64,000 bases of DNA from the NCBI GenBank assembly GCA_948470475.1, contig OX419345.1, forward strand, positions 17,029,933-17,093,932. Reading direction: 5' to 3'. The position numbers and the translations under genes are program-made. Below are positions 10,681 through 24,500 of this stretch, piece after piece. The stretch is from Galaxea fascicularis (Eukaryota; Cnidaria; Anthozoa; Scleractinia; Euphylliidae). Under the pieces are notes generated by a model. It was not told the origin of the DNA and made no database searches. It was given only the letters and a program-made list of their open reading frames with translations. Numbering within the stretch: position 1 is the stretch's first letter; the number at the start of each line of letters is the position of its first letter.

Positions 10681-13600
10681 TTATACCCGCATAGGTCCCG
10701 CGCTGACACGCAATCTCTCATCAGCGGTTTGTTGTTGCTGTTGAACCACTGTACCGTTGTTCTCTGTGCTTCTTGCACTGGATGTACTGGAGTTACTCAC
10801 AGTACTAATGCTGCTGGCAGAACGGTGCTTCAGTGACAGAGAATTGTGTCCGTCCCCCAAACTTGAATTGGTGTCGAAGTCTTCAATCTCTTTAGAATGC
10901 TTAAGTTCCAGCTCCTCTTGTTTCTGTGCTCTGAGGTCCTGAAGGCGGGTGGTCTCTTGAAACATCTTTAAATACAAATTACAGTTCACCTTCATCATAC
11001 ATCCTTTACGAGCGATACAAAAATTCGATTTTAATTTTATTTATTTACTTGCTGAGCAATTAAGTCATGTTTCATGAAAAGTATTCTGACTAAACTACAG
11101 CAAAATGCGCGGACAATGATGCTTAGGCCCGGTTCAGACACAGTACTTTTCATGAGCCGAACTAAATTCGAATTTGGACTGACCCAAATTAACAAAAGTA
11201 CGCCTGTTGATTCAGACGTCGAACTTAATTAGCCGTTCCACAGCAAATCCTACTACAGTTGCAGGAAAACTAATCAATATTATCAGTGGTTTTGAAAAAA
11301 TATATCAAATAATAATTTATGTATTAAGTTCGGCACATGAAAAGTTCGGCGTCTGAATCAAGGCCGTTCCAAATTCGCCTGACCGGTTCCAAATTAAAAT
11401 AGCCGTACCTAATTGATTCAGATGCCGAAGTTTCCATGTACTTAATTCTGTGAATTAGGTTCGGCTCATGAAAAGTACGGCGTCTGAATCGCGCCTAAGA
11501 CGCTTATTTTGTGGAAAAACTTAAAGCTACGAGAAGAATTCGACGCTCAAGATTTGACAGCACACTTAGCAGAGAAGTTAGCCTTTGATCAGGCCTGTTC
11601 TTATCGTTGACGTCCTCATTACCAACATGGTCAGTTAGTGGATCCCAAGATGTGATTATTAATTCTCCTTTCCAGCTGCTATACAGTTTTTTACTTAAGT
11701 GAAGGGAATTTAGGTTATATCAAGATAACACCCTCTGGCTGATTAGTTTGTCTACTCTCAACACCTGTCTGCTGGACAACGTATTCATATTATAAGGAGA
11801 ATTTAAATGCTTACCACTTTTGGCAGTTAAAGGGTCAGAAGTCGTGAAGGGATTTGGTTGTGCTCATTTTAGCTTGTTTTACAATAAAGACATACCTTTT
11901 CTTCCAAGAGCGCCCTCCTGACGGACACCTTATCCTGAAGTTCCTTCTCTTCTCTCTCGTGTTGAGCAAGCAGCTGGTTGTGCTGTTTACTCTGGTACGC
12001 CATCAGCATTTCCTGCTCTTGCTGCAGCTTGATACGTAGCGACTGTTGTTCACTGAGTTGGTTTTCGTCCAGTTTCAACTAAACAAAATTTCATATAGAA
12101 CATTTAGTACGTAGACTGCGCAGACTCTTAAGGTAAATACACACCTGAACATAACAGTGTACGAGTAGAAATGAAGGAAGATCTACCGAATTAAGGTCTT
12201 GGTTTAGAAAAACCACAATGTTCAACTTTTACGTCGTGTTAGCCTGCTCAACTGAGCCATCGAGAAAACTTAGTGTTAACCTTTTCATTCCTACAATCTC
12301 AATATCAATTCTCCTTACTGTTCGCTATACAATGTTCATAATGTTGGTTCTGATAATTTGGTGTTAAATCAAACTAGTTGATTTTTTGCTTTATTCTCGC
12401 CACCTGTCTGCTGGAAAATGTAATGATATCAGAAAGAGAAATTACCTATTGGTCAATCCTGGGAGAGAAAGGGTTGATAACATACTACGCTTTGTGAACT
12501 ATAGTACGAAAGTCTGAATATAACAAGAGATAATTACATCCAGTAACAGCTTATGTCTCGCGGTAGATTCTTGACTGGCCCAGTGGTCCGTCTTAAAACT
12601 ATTTAAGTTGGTGTTATTTTTTAGTCTGACGGAACTTCTTTACGTTGTACACACTGTAGCATCTTAACTCCTCACCGTTTGTCTCTGCAGCATTTCAGAA
12701 ATGCTCTGATCGTATTGCACCGACAGATCCGCCATCTTTCTCATCTTCTCCTCGCGTATTTGCTTGGTAAGTTCCTTGTGTTTCTCTCTCGGTGCCTTTT
12801 CCAGGATCTGTTTTTGCAAGGCTTTGTATTGCAGCGTCTGGGTCTTGATCGCATTTCTGTACTGTTTCTTTATGTGCATCTCACGAGCCTGAAACAAAGG
12901 AAAAAAGCCAGTTCGTCCAAGTACAAAATTTCCATTACTGAACTAAAGAATTTTATTGGAGAGAAACCAGCCTAAGAACTTGAAAAAATAAGGCCAAATC
13001 TTAAAAAGTTTCAATCGATTTCCTTGCCATGCCTAGCAACAGGCGACTGTATATATTGTAGTTTCAGAGCAGTACAAAGCATTCCTCATAAAACCAGTGA
13101 GACCGTCATGTTTGTAGACTGTTTGCAGTCACTTTCGCTCTCGAATTTCTCTCTAAAAGCATCTGATCTCTAAGCTCACAGGAAAAAAAGGGGGACGGGA
13201 AGGGTTGGGACTAGACGCGTCTTTTCTCGTCTCGCCCTAGTCCGTTTTATATAAACCGCGTTGTTCTTCGAACGTGGGCGCTGGGGTGAGAAGTCGACGG
13301 AATTAAGAGAAGAGGCGGACCGCGAGCAGTCTATCATGCTGGGTTTCTACTGATGCAGACATTTACCACCTGTTTGACTGAACACAACGGCAGTTTCCCC
13401 ATCAACTCAGCTTAAGTTATCATAATCTGAAAAGTACTCGTTTCTCAGAACACACTGAGAAATGACACCAAACCCAGGTAGCTTTATTACCTTGAGTGTC
13501 TTGGGCTGCATCTTGAGTTCAAGAGCATGTTTCCTATTGAGTTCGCCTTCTAATCTCTTGTTATACTCCTCCTGACTCGTCCACTCCGTGTTATGCTGTT

Positions 13601-16600
13601 TCTGCTGCTGATCCCTTCTCAGTTTGTGCACTGCGTTCAAGTGTCTAAACTCCATCTCCTGTGTACACTCGTGATGTCTGATCAACATCTGGTGTGACAG
13701 GTCCTTTTGCCCCTCTAACTTGTTCATTTCCTGTACATGGACGGACATTTTAGCCCTTTACCTTCCAAAAGTGATCACCATCTAACTTCTCTTTTTTACA
13801 TTACTAGCTAGTCCATAATACAGGGCACGAGAATACAGGAAATGATCACCAGAGATCAGTTGAGTTAACGTTCATACAAATTCTCCCTACATGTAACATG
13901 TGTATTCTCCTTACACTGTTCGGAGAATACAAATGTTGATATTGGCGATTAAAGCGCTAAGGGATTTTCTTGGTTTCGTTTGGGAAAACTGTGGTAAGAC
14001 CATGATTATACTCTCAGGACAGTTTGGCAGGATTCTGGCCTCGTAAGGTGCAACATCCACTAAGAAGCAGGACGTAAAGGTCAAACTGGTATACTCGTTT
14101 GGTTCTCCTTCATATTTCTGACTTTCGTTCCCATGAGCTTTGATCAATTCTTCATTCCGAGTGGTTTTCAACAGTGTCTATTAGTGTAATCGGTTGTTTC
14201 ACAGTGAGCTGCATCGTCGACAGAAAAAAGAAAACTGCTTGACTCTTTCCTAACCAATTAAAAGTGAAATCAAAACCAATCACAAGTTGATTGCACGCTC
14301 TTTACCGCGCTTCACGCCATTTATAGCGACTACATTGAGTTATGATTGGTGGACTATGTTGTTTACATCTGCTGTGATTAGCCGATTAATTTATTTTTGT
14401 TTGAAGCCTCAGAAATTGAGGGGTGCAAGTCGACTACACGGGAGTGCGCCCACACAGTCTACCCCGACAAAACGCTTCCACCTACTGAAGTAGACACTTC
14501 CGCGTGCCCTCAAGAGTTTCAATTGCCTTGAGTGGAAGGACAGACTGTTCCTCCTTTCAACCACTTCACATAACTGACAATTTATCATTTTACCTCAGTG
14601 AGCAGTATCTTCTCTAAGTTCTGCCTCTGCAAGAGTTGTTCTCGGCGGAATTTTCGGAGTTCAGCATTGCGCACAATGCTGTGTTCGTGGATTTTCTCCT
14701 TCATTGCCGCGTCTTGGGAAGCTTGGAAAGTGTTCTTCCGCCCCTGGTAAGACATACGGTGACTCTGATCCTGCAAAAAGTGATACAACAACTGTTAGGA
14801 TTAGCAAACATTACACTATCTACGCAGTCCAAAAGAAAGGCAGATACATTCTCGTGGCCAATTGTGTGAGACAGTAAGAACAATAACATCTTTATTTATG
14901 TTGACTAATAAATAAGAAAAGGGACGGACCTTCAGAAATAACATTTAGAGTTTAAAATGCCAGTTTCAGTTTCAGTTTCAGTGTTTCAATGCTTTTCACT
15001 ATCATGAAGACATCAAAGTCTTTCCTACAGTAAGAGTGATCAATGGTTAATTTCTCCTTGTAGTGACACTGCTCAATCAAACATAAAGGTCATGAGAAAG
15101 AAGGAAGTGATCAACAAGTAACAAAGGTCTTGATTTTTTAATAAATTTTTCTCATCATTACCATTGAAAATGTATGGAGAACATTGTGGAGATTTTACCT
15201 ACTGTATACCCACCCCACTCCACCCACTTTTGAGTTAAATGAGTAGTATTTCTTGTAGACGTAGTATATTGACACTGTATGGGGGAAACAGGGACAAGGG
15301 AAACTATGAATTATTGTGTGGTGCAGCCCCAGTGGAGCCACTGCCTCAAACAAATTGGTCAGGTACTATTGATAGTTATGTTCGTGTACATACCCTTTTA
15401 AACTGGTTCTTAGCAGCCTTGTAAGCCGCCTTTTGATCAGAAACAAATGCTTTCATATCACTGTCTTGCTTGTCCTTGATGTGTTTTAATAGTCGCCTCT
15501 CGTCAGCCATCATCTGCTTCAGCTTCTGCTCCATTTCAGTCTTTTGCCTTGCACGTAACCTGTCCAGTTCTCTCTCAAATTGATGCACCTGAATATACAA
15601 TAACGATGCAATGTTTTCTCTTCACAACACCAATACATTGTCCGACAGACAGGTCATGAGAATAGACAAAATTAATTTATCAGCCAGAGGGTGTTATCTT
15701 GATCTCAACCCAAATTCTGTATAGTAGCCACAAAGGAAAATTAACAATCAGATCTTGGGTGATAAAGGGTCACATAGTGACTCTTGCTTTCCTTAGATTA
15801 TGGCAATGTCTATGAAGTGAAAACTTGGAAATTCAAGAAAAAGACAGGATCAGTTTGTGCGAGGGCGTCGCAACAGCATCTGGAAAACCGTTGATGTAAG
15901 TTTGTTAATTCTTGAATATGGACCAATTTCACTGTGGTACACTGGGACAACAAATAGATTGTCACTGAAATCAACATTCTCTCTCTGAACAGTTTTTCAC
16001 CATAGGTTAATGGAACCAACAGAGGGTTCTCTGGAAACAAAAAGTGAGCCTACCACCCATTCAATCGTTATGCTGAGGGTTTTCGTGAAACGTGGTGGGA
16101 CTATTTTTTCTCGTGAAACGTGATTTAGGTTTTTCATTTGTTCGTGATACGTGATTGCTCATATCAAGACCATTTTTGCGTGCGCGTGAAAGCAGTTTTT
16201 GAATTAAGGGTGACGCGTTAATGAAGACTTAAATTACACGTGACTCGCGAACGACCTCATTTTGCATGAATTAATTTAAAGTTATATTTAGTTTCTGACC
16301 CGTAAATGAGAGCATGAGCACGGGATAACAGGAAAGGTGTATGACGGAGAACCGTTTGACAGTAAACCATGAAATACAAGGCAGGTACCCTTCTCCTCTG
16401 CAAAAAGCCGTGACAGTGAGATTACAATTTGAAAAACGAGCCACCTTTGGAGGGTAAACAACCTAAACTGGTTACTTGACGTGGACCATTAATCCGTGAA
16501 TGTATTTTTCAATTTAACGTGAAATGTCAATTACTCGATTTTTACGTGAACGTGAACGAATTTTAGGAATTATTCATGACGCGTGAAAACTCTCAATATT

Positions 16601-19600
16601 TTTACGTCAATGCATTTTGCAAAGTGGTATAGGGGACCCTCTATGCTTACAAAATATATCTTACAAACTGTGGTTTCACTTAAGGTATCACGTACCTGAG
16701 AATCATATTCTTTGTCAAGTGTTCTCCTATGTTCATTCATCTCTGCCTGCAATCTGCTCTCCAGTATCAGCACTTCTTTCTGGTGGCTCTGTCTCAGTTT
16801 CTTGTATATCTCCAGTTGATCTCTCATCTCGTTCTCTTGCCTTTGTTCTGCAATCATTTTTTGAGGACGGATGGTGGCAAACCTGTCATCCTCTTGGCGG
16901 CCTTGTGGCAACTAAAAGTGAAGATACATTGTAACCCGGATTCCTGTCTTTTTATTCATCTGATCAGGGGTTTCAATAATTAGTATTTAAATAGCAGTCT
17001 GAGCTAACCAAGGTAGGTGTAAACCTGGGCCAAGTTGCTCAAAGCATGGTTAGCGCTAACCAGGGCTGTCACTAATTTTTGAAGTAGGTGGGGCCATACA
17101 AAAAAATTGCCCGGGATTCAAGTGGCTGTAGTGAAGTCAACACGTTGGTTTTACATCAAAGTTGCCGGGTATATACCCCAAAATACTCAGAGAAAATCCC
17201 CGGCCCCTGGCGCTTAATGACAGCCTGGCACACCATTGGTTAAATTGTATTAAAACCTAAAGGTCGTCATGGTATTTAACTCTGGTTAGCACTAACCATG
17301 CCTCGACCAACTCAGCCCTGATAAATTTAGTTTAATAATTGGAATGAAAATCTAGACAAAGTAGGTGGCAGTGAGAAGTAAATTCTTAGAAAGAAGGTAG
17401 CGGATTTCACAGGTTGCCGGTTTCTAATGAAACCCCTGTCAGATGCTGACTATCTGCTGTCTTTCCCATTTCTTTTTCTACATCCCAAACAGGGTACCGG
17501 TACTTATTCCATGCCCCCTTTTTCTTCCTCAAATAGTTTTTTTTTCTGTATCTATTGCAGCACCAGAACCTTTGAGAACTCCATACTTCCATACCATATT
17601 TGTAATGCCTTCCATTTTTTAATGTTCATCTCTGCACTTCACGCTCAGCCGAAATTCCTAACATATTTATGTCCAAGAATGCAAGTTAATGCTGAATTTG
17701 CGAAACTGATATTACAGTTAATTACAATTTCCATACTTTGCAGTTGCTGACACTTCTTCTGACTGAGTGAGGATTAGGGATAGGGGCACTTTGTGATGTC
17801 TACCACAAAGAAAATAAACCACATCATTCATTCTGATGTGACATTCTATCAAGATATACAGGGTATGATTGTTATTGATGTAACTTACACTGATAGATGT
17901 CACCACAATAGATGAATTTCCTGCAGCACCAGCTTCACTGTCTTGATCCACACCTTGTAAACTGTCCGTACTACTAGCCACACTTGCCACACTACTCACA
18001 CTTGCCTTCTTGGTATCATTGGCAATCTCTGAGCTCTAAAAGGTAAAAAGGTGATGATAACAAGCATTTACATTGTATAAAATCCTTGAGACATTCTGGC
18101 CTGACCCCACCTCCTTCCCCCATACCCTGTTCTCACTGACTTGCTGCTGGTACGTTTTAAATTAATCCCAAAATTCACATGATTTGAGAAGAGTGGGCAG
18201 ATGAGGTATGGCATTGTAAAAATGTCTACATATTATATCACAACTGTAGAGAGAGAATGTATGATTTCAGTGACAATCTATTTGCGGTTGTTTTTTTTCT
18301 GTCTAGGAAACACCAGAAAACACCAAACATGGGTATATTAAGTTACACTTGTGTCCAAGAGATATGCCACGGAGCTATATACAATTTCCATGTACTTCTT
18401 GTGTTTAGGAGAGCATCTAGGCTAGGTGACACCTTGCTTAATACATCATTTACAGCTTTTATGAACAAAACTATGATTAGCAAATATCACAGTGAATGTC
18501 TCAGTGGCCACTCTCCATAACTTGAGGTTTAAATTTTTCCAGGTTTAAAATTTTTTGGAACCAGTTTGATTATTATTTTCCTATATTTCGGATGATGGTA
18601 ATGAATTTTAAATAATGGGAATACAAAAATTAAACTGGTTCAAAAAAAGTTAAAAGAAAAACAAATTTAAACCACAACACTAATATCGGGGGAAAAATAT
18701 TATGTGAAAAGCTACGGGCAATAATTTATTGACTGTAAGTGACAAAATCATTGAAAACTGCTGTACAGCTCAAGAGGGTGGAGTGACCACTTCTCATGAT
18801 ATTAATTGTTTATGAGACAATAAAATAAACACGTGAAAAATTACATTTAGTTTTTAAGCAGTTAGTTTTGAAGTTTAGGGTGCAGAGTGGGAGAAAGGGA
18901 CTGAAAAGTGTAGCTCTAACAATACAACATAACATGCATAATGTCATCAACAATAATTATGGTGCTCGAGAGAGAACTACATGTACACGCATGCTTGACT
19001 TCTTTGATAATAATGATGATGACAGTTTAGTTTCCTTTAGCTTTAAGCATTAAGGGAAAAAAGTTGATGACAATGACAACACTGATGAATATGCTTGTAT
19101 GGGTGTGTAAGTACATGCAACAGATGAGCAGACAGAACCTTGACTGATCTGAATTGGAGAAATGATGATGACGAGGACAAGGAGTCTTCAGAGAATGCCA
19201 AGCTGTCCTCGGATGCAGAAGGCCCATCCCCCTCATCCAACACCCCATCAAAGTTTACATGGCATGCTGATTCAGGAACAAGGAATAAAGACTGAAGTGC
19301 AGATAGAACAGAGAGAGAGAGAGAAGACCTTAAGTAGGTTGATGGTGCCAAAATACAATTTCTTCTCACTAACTTCAGGTATTTGTTATCATATAAATAG
19401 GAAGAATTAATTTGTATGTAATATCAGCATGCTGTGAGATCGCTGCCTGTCTGGGGCATACAGATGTTACATGTATCTGTCACTTGAAAGTTCCAGTGGC
19501 AAGAAGACACTCAAAGAATTTCAGTAAGAACTGAGGAACCAGATCATCAGGGTTGCAATATGACCAATGGGTGTATCATTTTACCAAAAAGATTATACTC

Positions 19601-21506
19601 ATTTGTGCTAGTGCATGCTGATATTGTAAAATTATAATAGACTTTTGATGGAAGGTTTAACGTACATTTAGTAAAAAATGTTCTTTAAGAACAACATTGA
19701 AAGGAACATATACATGTAATGTAAACTTAGTGATTAATTTTAGGCTATGTTCACACGGTACCGGACGAATTTTCTACCGGTTGAAAATTCGTCCATTTAG
19801 CGGTTCCGTTCACATGGAACCACACTAAACGTACAAAATTTAGACACCTCGCTGTTCAAAAATTTGAACGCTAAAATCGAGGATGAATTTGTGAACACCT
19901 TGATCATTTAAATTTTTGTACGGCAGAGTCGTGGTTGCATGGATGCATGATAACTAAGCTGGCAATGGATGACTGAAGAAAGGTCTAGATTATGAAGATG
20001 CGATGTGTCGGATTATTAATCACTGTTCTTGCTAATATTGTAGTATGACATGCGAAGCTTTCAACGCACGAAGGCGACGGTGTGCTGGACTTCTGTTAAT
20101 GTCAGATAAAGTGTAAAAGTCTATGACCAAATTATCAAGGGCCGTTTCATCATCTGTCTAATGGAAATATTTGTCGCTATCAGGTGTTGAATCTTTACTG
20201 TTATCGCTACCATCGATTGCCTTCCACTTTCTAGATGCCATTTTGGAGTATGCTGAAGTACTCAGCGCATGGGCAGATGGTAAAATTACTGACAAAAGTT
20301 GAAATTCAACCAGTTAGTCAGTTCAGTGTGAACAGAGAGGAAATATTGCACAGTTCCGTGTGAACAACATGTCAGGTCAAATTTTTCAATAGGTCGGAAA
20401 TTCGTCCGTTACCATGTGAACGTAGCCTTAGTTTGGAAAGCAGGACTGTCAAAAAGATTTTAAGTAAAAGGAGAATCTAGGAAAGTAGACAGCACTGAGG
20501 GGGGTAACAAACAACACCATTTTTTTCCATACACTTTCTCTTTTTAATGGAGAATTGTAGCCAGCGAAACCGGGAAAGACGCCGGCGATATTGCCAGTCA
20601 CTGGTGCTTTTTGACAACCCTGGGAAAGTGTTGGATGGAAACTGTGATAACTGGAAATTATTTTAACTTGAATAGAATGCATTACACTGAACTAAATAAA
20701 ATGGTTTTGCAAAACATTTGGGCATCTTAAATATCATGTATACAATGTAAGTTTGGAAATGAAATGTTGGTATTTATATGTAGTTTTGAACACATTTAGA
20801 TGACTGAAATCTTCAGTTAAAGACGAAATTAATACTTTACAGTGCTCAATTTATAATACCGGGGGTAACCATTCCTGATGATTATTTTCATTAGAAAGCA
20901 AGTACATGAGACAAGAAATATGAGTGATAGAAACCGACGTTTCGGTGCATCTTGCACCATTATCAAGGTCACATAATTAATGATAAAAAGCAGTTTATGA
21001 AGAGGCTGAGTTGAAGTGAATTTGCATAAAAGCAAAAAATGTAAGTAAGCCACAAAATACAGAACACTGTAAGTTGTGATAATTCAATCAACAATGACAA
21101 TATTTAAGAGCTATGAAAGTTTGACCTCAACATGACTTGTTACATGTAAGTCCTTACTTTATTCAAAGTTTTGCACTTCTTTTGTCACATAACCATGCAA
21201 ACAGGAGTTAGAATAAACTAATGTTGGGAAGGTAAAAAGCTTTGTACATAATTCCTTACAGATGAATCCAGAAAAATAATGTCTGCAAATCCAATAAAAA
21301 CAACTCACTGCTTCTGACTTGTCATCATCATCATCATTTTCAACCACAGAGTTTTCTCCTTCACTCATATCTCCTGTGGGGTCACTCAGAAGAATCTTCT
21401 TGGTTCTGCGGTAATTCATGTTGTCAAGAGCTCTCACAGCCTGTTTTGTCCTCTCGATCAGCTCAAGGATGATGCCTTCAGGTCTTGGTTGTGATACAAA
21501 TGCATG
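10681..21506 (-). CDS. TAOK: TAO kinase, coding exons 12-21 (regulatory region and coiled coil)
   Basis: Coding exons: 21506-21309, 19291-19139, 18035-17889, 16911-16696, 15588-15394, 14770-14594, 13730-13491, 12888-12676, 12078-11896 and 10965-10681. All are phase 0, a clear change from the mixed phases of the kinase half. Exons 12-14 encode an acidic and Ser-rich linker ([26 protein letters not shown]). Exons 15-20 encode the TAO coiled coil ([51 protein letters not shown]). Exon 21 has a poly-Gln stretch and ends GPMRV-stop. Exon 13 is the least certain: its donor is GTTCTG, accepted because phase and composition fit. Confidence 0.9.
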
Positions 21507-24500
21507 CTACAGATAAACAATGAAAATGTTCAGAAGTTTAGATGATCTTAGATTTCACCTGGGTATCTTAAATACTATAAATAAAAGAAAACAAGGAACA
21601 CAATGCTTCCTGGATTGTGTTATGATCCACCGCAGCACCTGCCCATTCCAAAGAACATTTGCCCTCAGCCCTCACTGATTCAGATTTGCATTAATTATGG
21701 TATTTTGTATCCTTACTCCATTTTTTCCAAAGTTTTTCCCCTGGGATCTATTCCATCTGCTCATAGATGTAAGCAAATTGCTGGTTTCTTTTTCACCCTG
21801 ATAACAATGTCAATCAACAGTACCCCTAACCTGTCCCTAAACAATTCTGAGTTTAAGTTATGAAGTTGTATTTACATACCTGAAGCAGGTCCTCTGCCGT
21901 TGGTCTAACTGCTGGCTGTTTCCTTAAACACACCTGCACAAACTCCACAAAACATGGCGACCTTAAATTAAAAAAAACAACAACAAAAAAACAAACAAAC
22001 AAAGAGAGTGAATATGCAGATGTTCTAACACTACCCCTAAGCTCAGTTTATTAGAGCATTGCACTGGTATCGCGAGGTCACGGGTTCAAACCCTGTTGAA
22101 GTCCTGAATTTTTTTCAGGCTTCTTTACGCAAGTGCAAGATTTGTCTTCTTTTGATTTCACATCCACAGTTTGTGTATGATTTATTTCATAGATATCATC
22201 CGAACATACTACTGGTGCAAATATGCCTGATATCATATTATATCCCATACCACAATACATCCCACCCAATCAGAAAGCTACTATAATTTATAAATTATTA
22301 TTGAATACTGGAACCAGCCGTTATCCATACACTGTACGTGTACTTCTATTAGTGGTAGTTTCCATGCAGATGAATAGGAAGGTACATCTAACTGTACATT
22401 AAAATAAGATGGTGAAATAGAAATTAAATCTCCACCATGATTCTTCTTGGTAATCTTTTGATAAAGACACAAGAGATTAAAAAGTTTGGATGTCTTCAAA
22501 CAATCTTTGACAGCCTTGGAATTTTTTTTCATTTTAATTTTTTTAATTAAAGTTAGACTTAGGTCCTTTTTAGAATTCTAATTTAAAATTTTAGTCCTAT
22601 AATGTTCTACGGTTTTATTAATTTTTACATAGTCATTTCGTCCGGGAACCTTTTTCATAGGGTTAACCCTAGGACACCCTTTTCAAATTTATGTACATGT
22701 ATGTAAATTCTGTTAAGATAAGAAGAATTGGACAAACCAAGAAGAGTCTGGAGGAAATTAGCAAAAACATTCTGTCAATTTTCGGTCAGGGTTGTCATTA
22801 GGAGCTGGTAGCTGGCAGATTTCCGCCATTTTTAAGATCACTTTGCACCAGCTACTCTTGCCCAAGAATGCAGGAAATTACCTTTGCCAGTGTCATGCTC
22901 ATTGTAATCAGTAGCCACCTACTTGAACTCATTTATCCATCTACTTAAAAAATTAGTGACAACCCTGTTCGGTTGTTCACTTATAGTTATAAAAACTTTG
23001 AACTTTTAGTTCTATTAACTTACCAGTGGTCTGGAGCAGACAGCATGGGAGGATCATTTTGGGCAATGTGGTACAGAGCACTCATTGCATTCATGTTAAA
23101 CAGTGGAGGTTTTCTTTCAGCTGGAAGGAAAAGGGGGTAATGAATTCTGGCAATACAACTGCTGCTGTCAAATCAATGAATACACAAACTGAATTATTGC
23201 AAAAAAAGAATGTACAAAACAGGATCTTACCAAGTTCAACACATGTGATTCCTAGGGACCACACATCCACCTGTAAGAAGCATGCAGAGATAAGTAGAGA
23301 AAACAGAAGTCCAGGTTTCGTACTGCATGATTAACCCTATGGATCCTAAGAGTGATCAGCATCAAAACTCTCCTTGTTACATCAATCAGCGCTCCAAGCT
23401 GCGACCATTTTGGTCGCCATGGCGAGTGGAAAAAATATTTGGCAACTAAAATTCTGGCATTTTACAGTTATTGAAGGTTGCCAAAAGGTGACTTTTTGGA
23501 AAAAAGAGCTTGGAGTGCTGTCAATGCTTTATAAAACAGAGTGTTGCCATGAGAATTAAGGACAGGAACACACAAGATTAATTATTTGCTTGACATTTTA
23601 AAAACTTCTCCCCACCACCTCTAAAGGAAATGTGCAGGGGCAACAAATGAGAATTTAAATTTTGATCTTAGGGTTTAAACAGTTATGGTAAGTGAAATAA
23701 GAGGTACAAAATGTTCCACATACCTTTCCATCATACTGTCCTTCATCCATTGCCAAAATAACTTCAGGTGCCATCCTATCACAACAACAAAGTTATACAT
23801 GTCTGCTTAACAGTCACAAAATACAATGCTCAAAACACGGAGAATACAGTATGCAAGAAAGAAGCTTGCACTGTGTATGAGAGGAAAATTGTTTTATTCA
23901 GTACAAAAAATGTTAAAAAACAAACAGCACTGAAGGAAAGAGCTTTCAATAGTCAGCAACTGCCCCTCCTACTGGGAATTCACATTATAAATACGAGCTG
24001 CTGATATATTCTGGTCAAAATGCTTCATAATTAAAGCATGTCAGATGAACCAAGGTTAACCTATCAACCTTACCAGTATGGTGTTCCAACAAATGAATTA
24101 GCTGGAGCTGCAAGAGCAGCTGAACCAAAATCCGCTGAATAAGAAAGACAAAATAATACACAAGGTGAATACGAATTCATTTACAGTGAGTAAATCAAAA
24201 TTGGTATTGCTTATAATATTATGCCTAACCCCTCCTATTCATAAAACACAAACAATGCATATAAACCATTATTCTCTATTTTATTAAAAACTAAATTTGT
24301 TCTTACAACATTGTGCAGTTCTAGAAAACATGGCTGTGCTCTAAGAAAAGTATTTGGGTACCCAAAACCCCTATACCCTTGAAATCGTGGGTGCCCAGCG
24401 TATAGGTTTGGTGCAAAAACTATTATTTCCTGGTTGCCCAAAGGCAAAAGTACCTCACCAGGGGCAACCTGGTGCCGCTAGAGCACAGCACTGGAAAATA

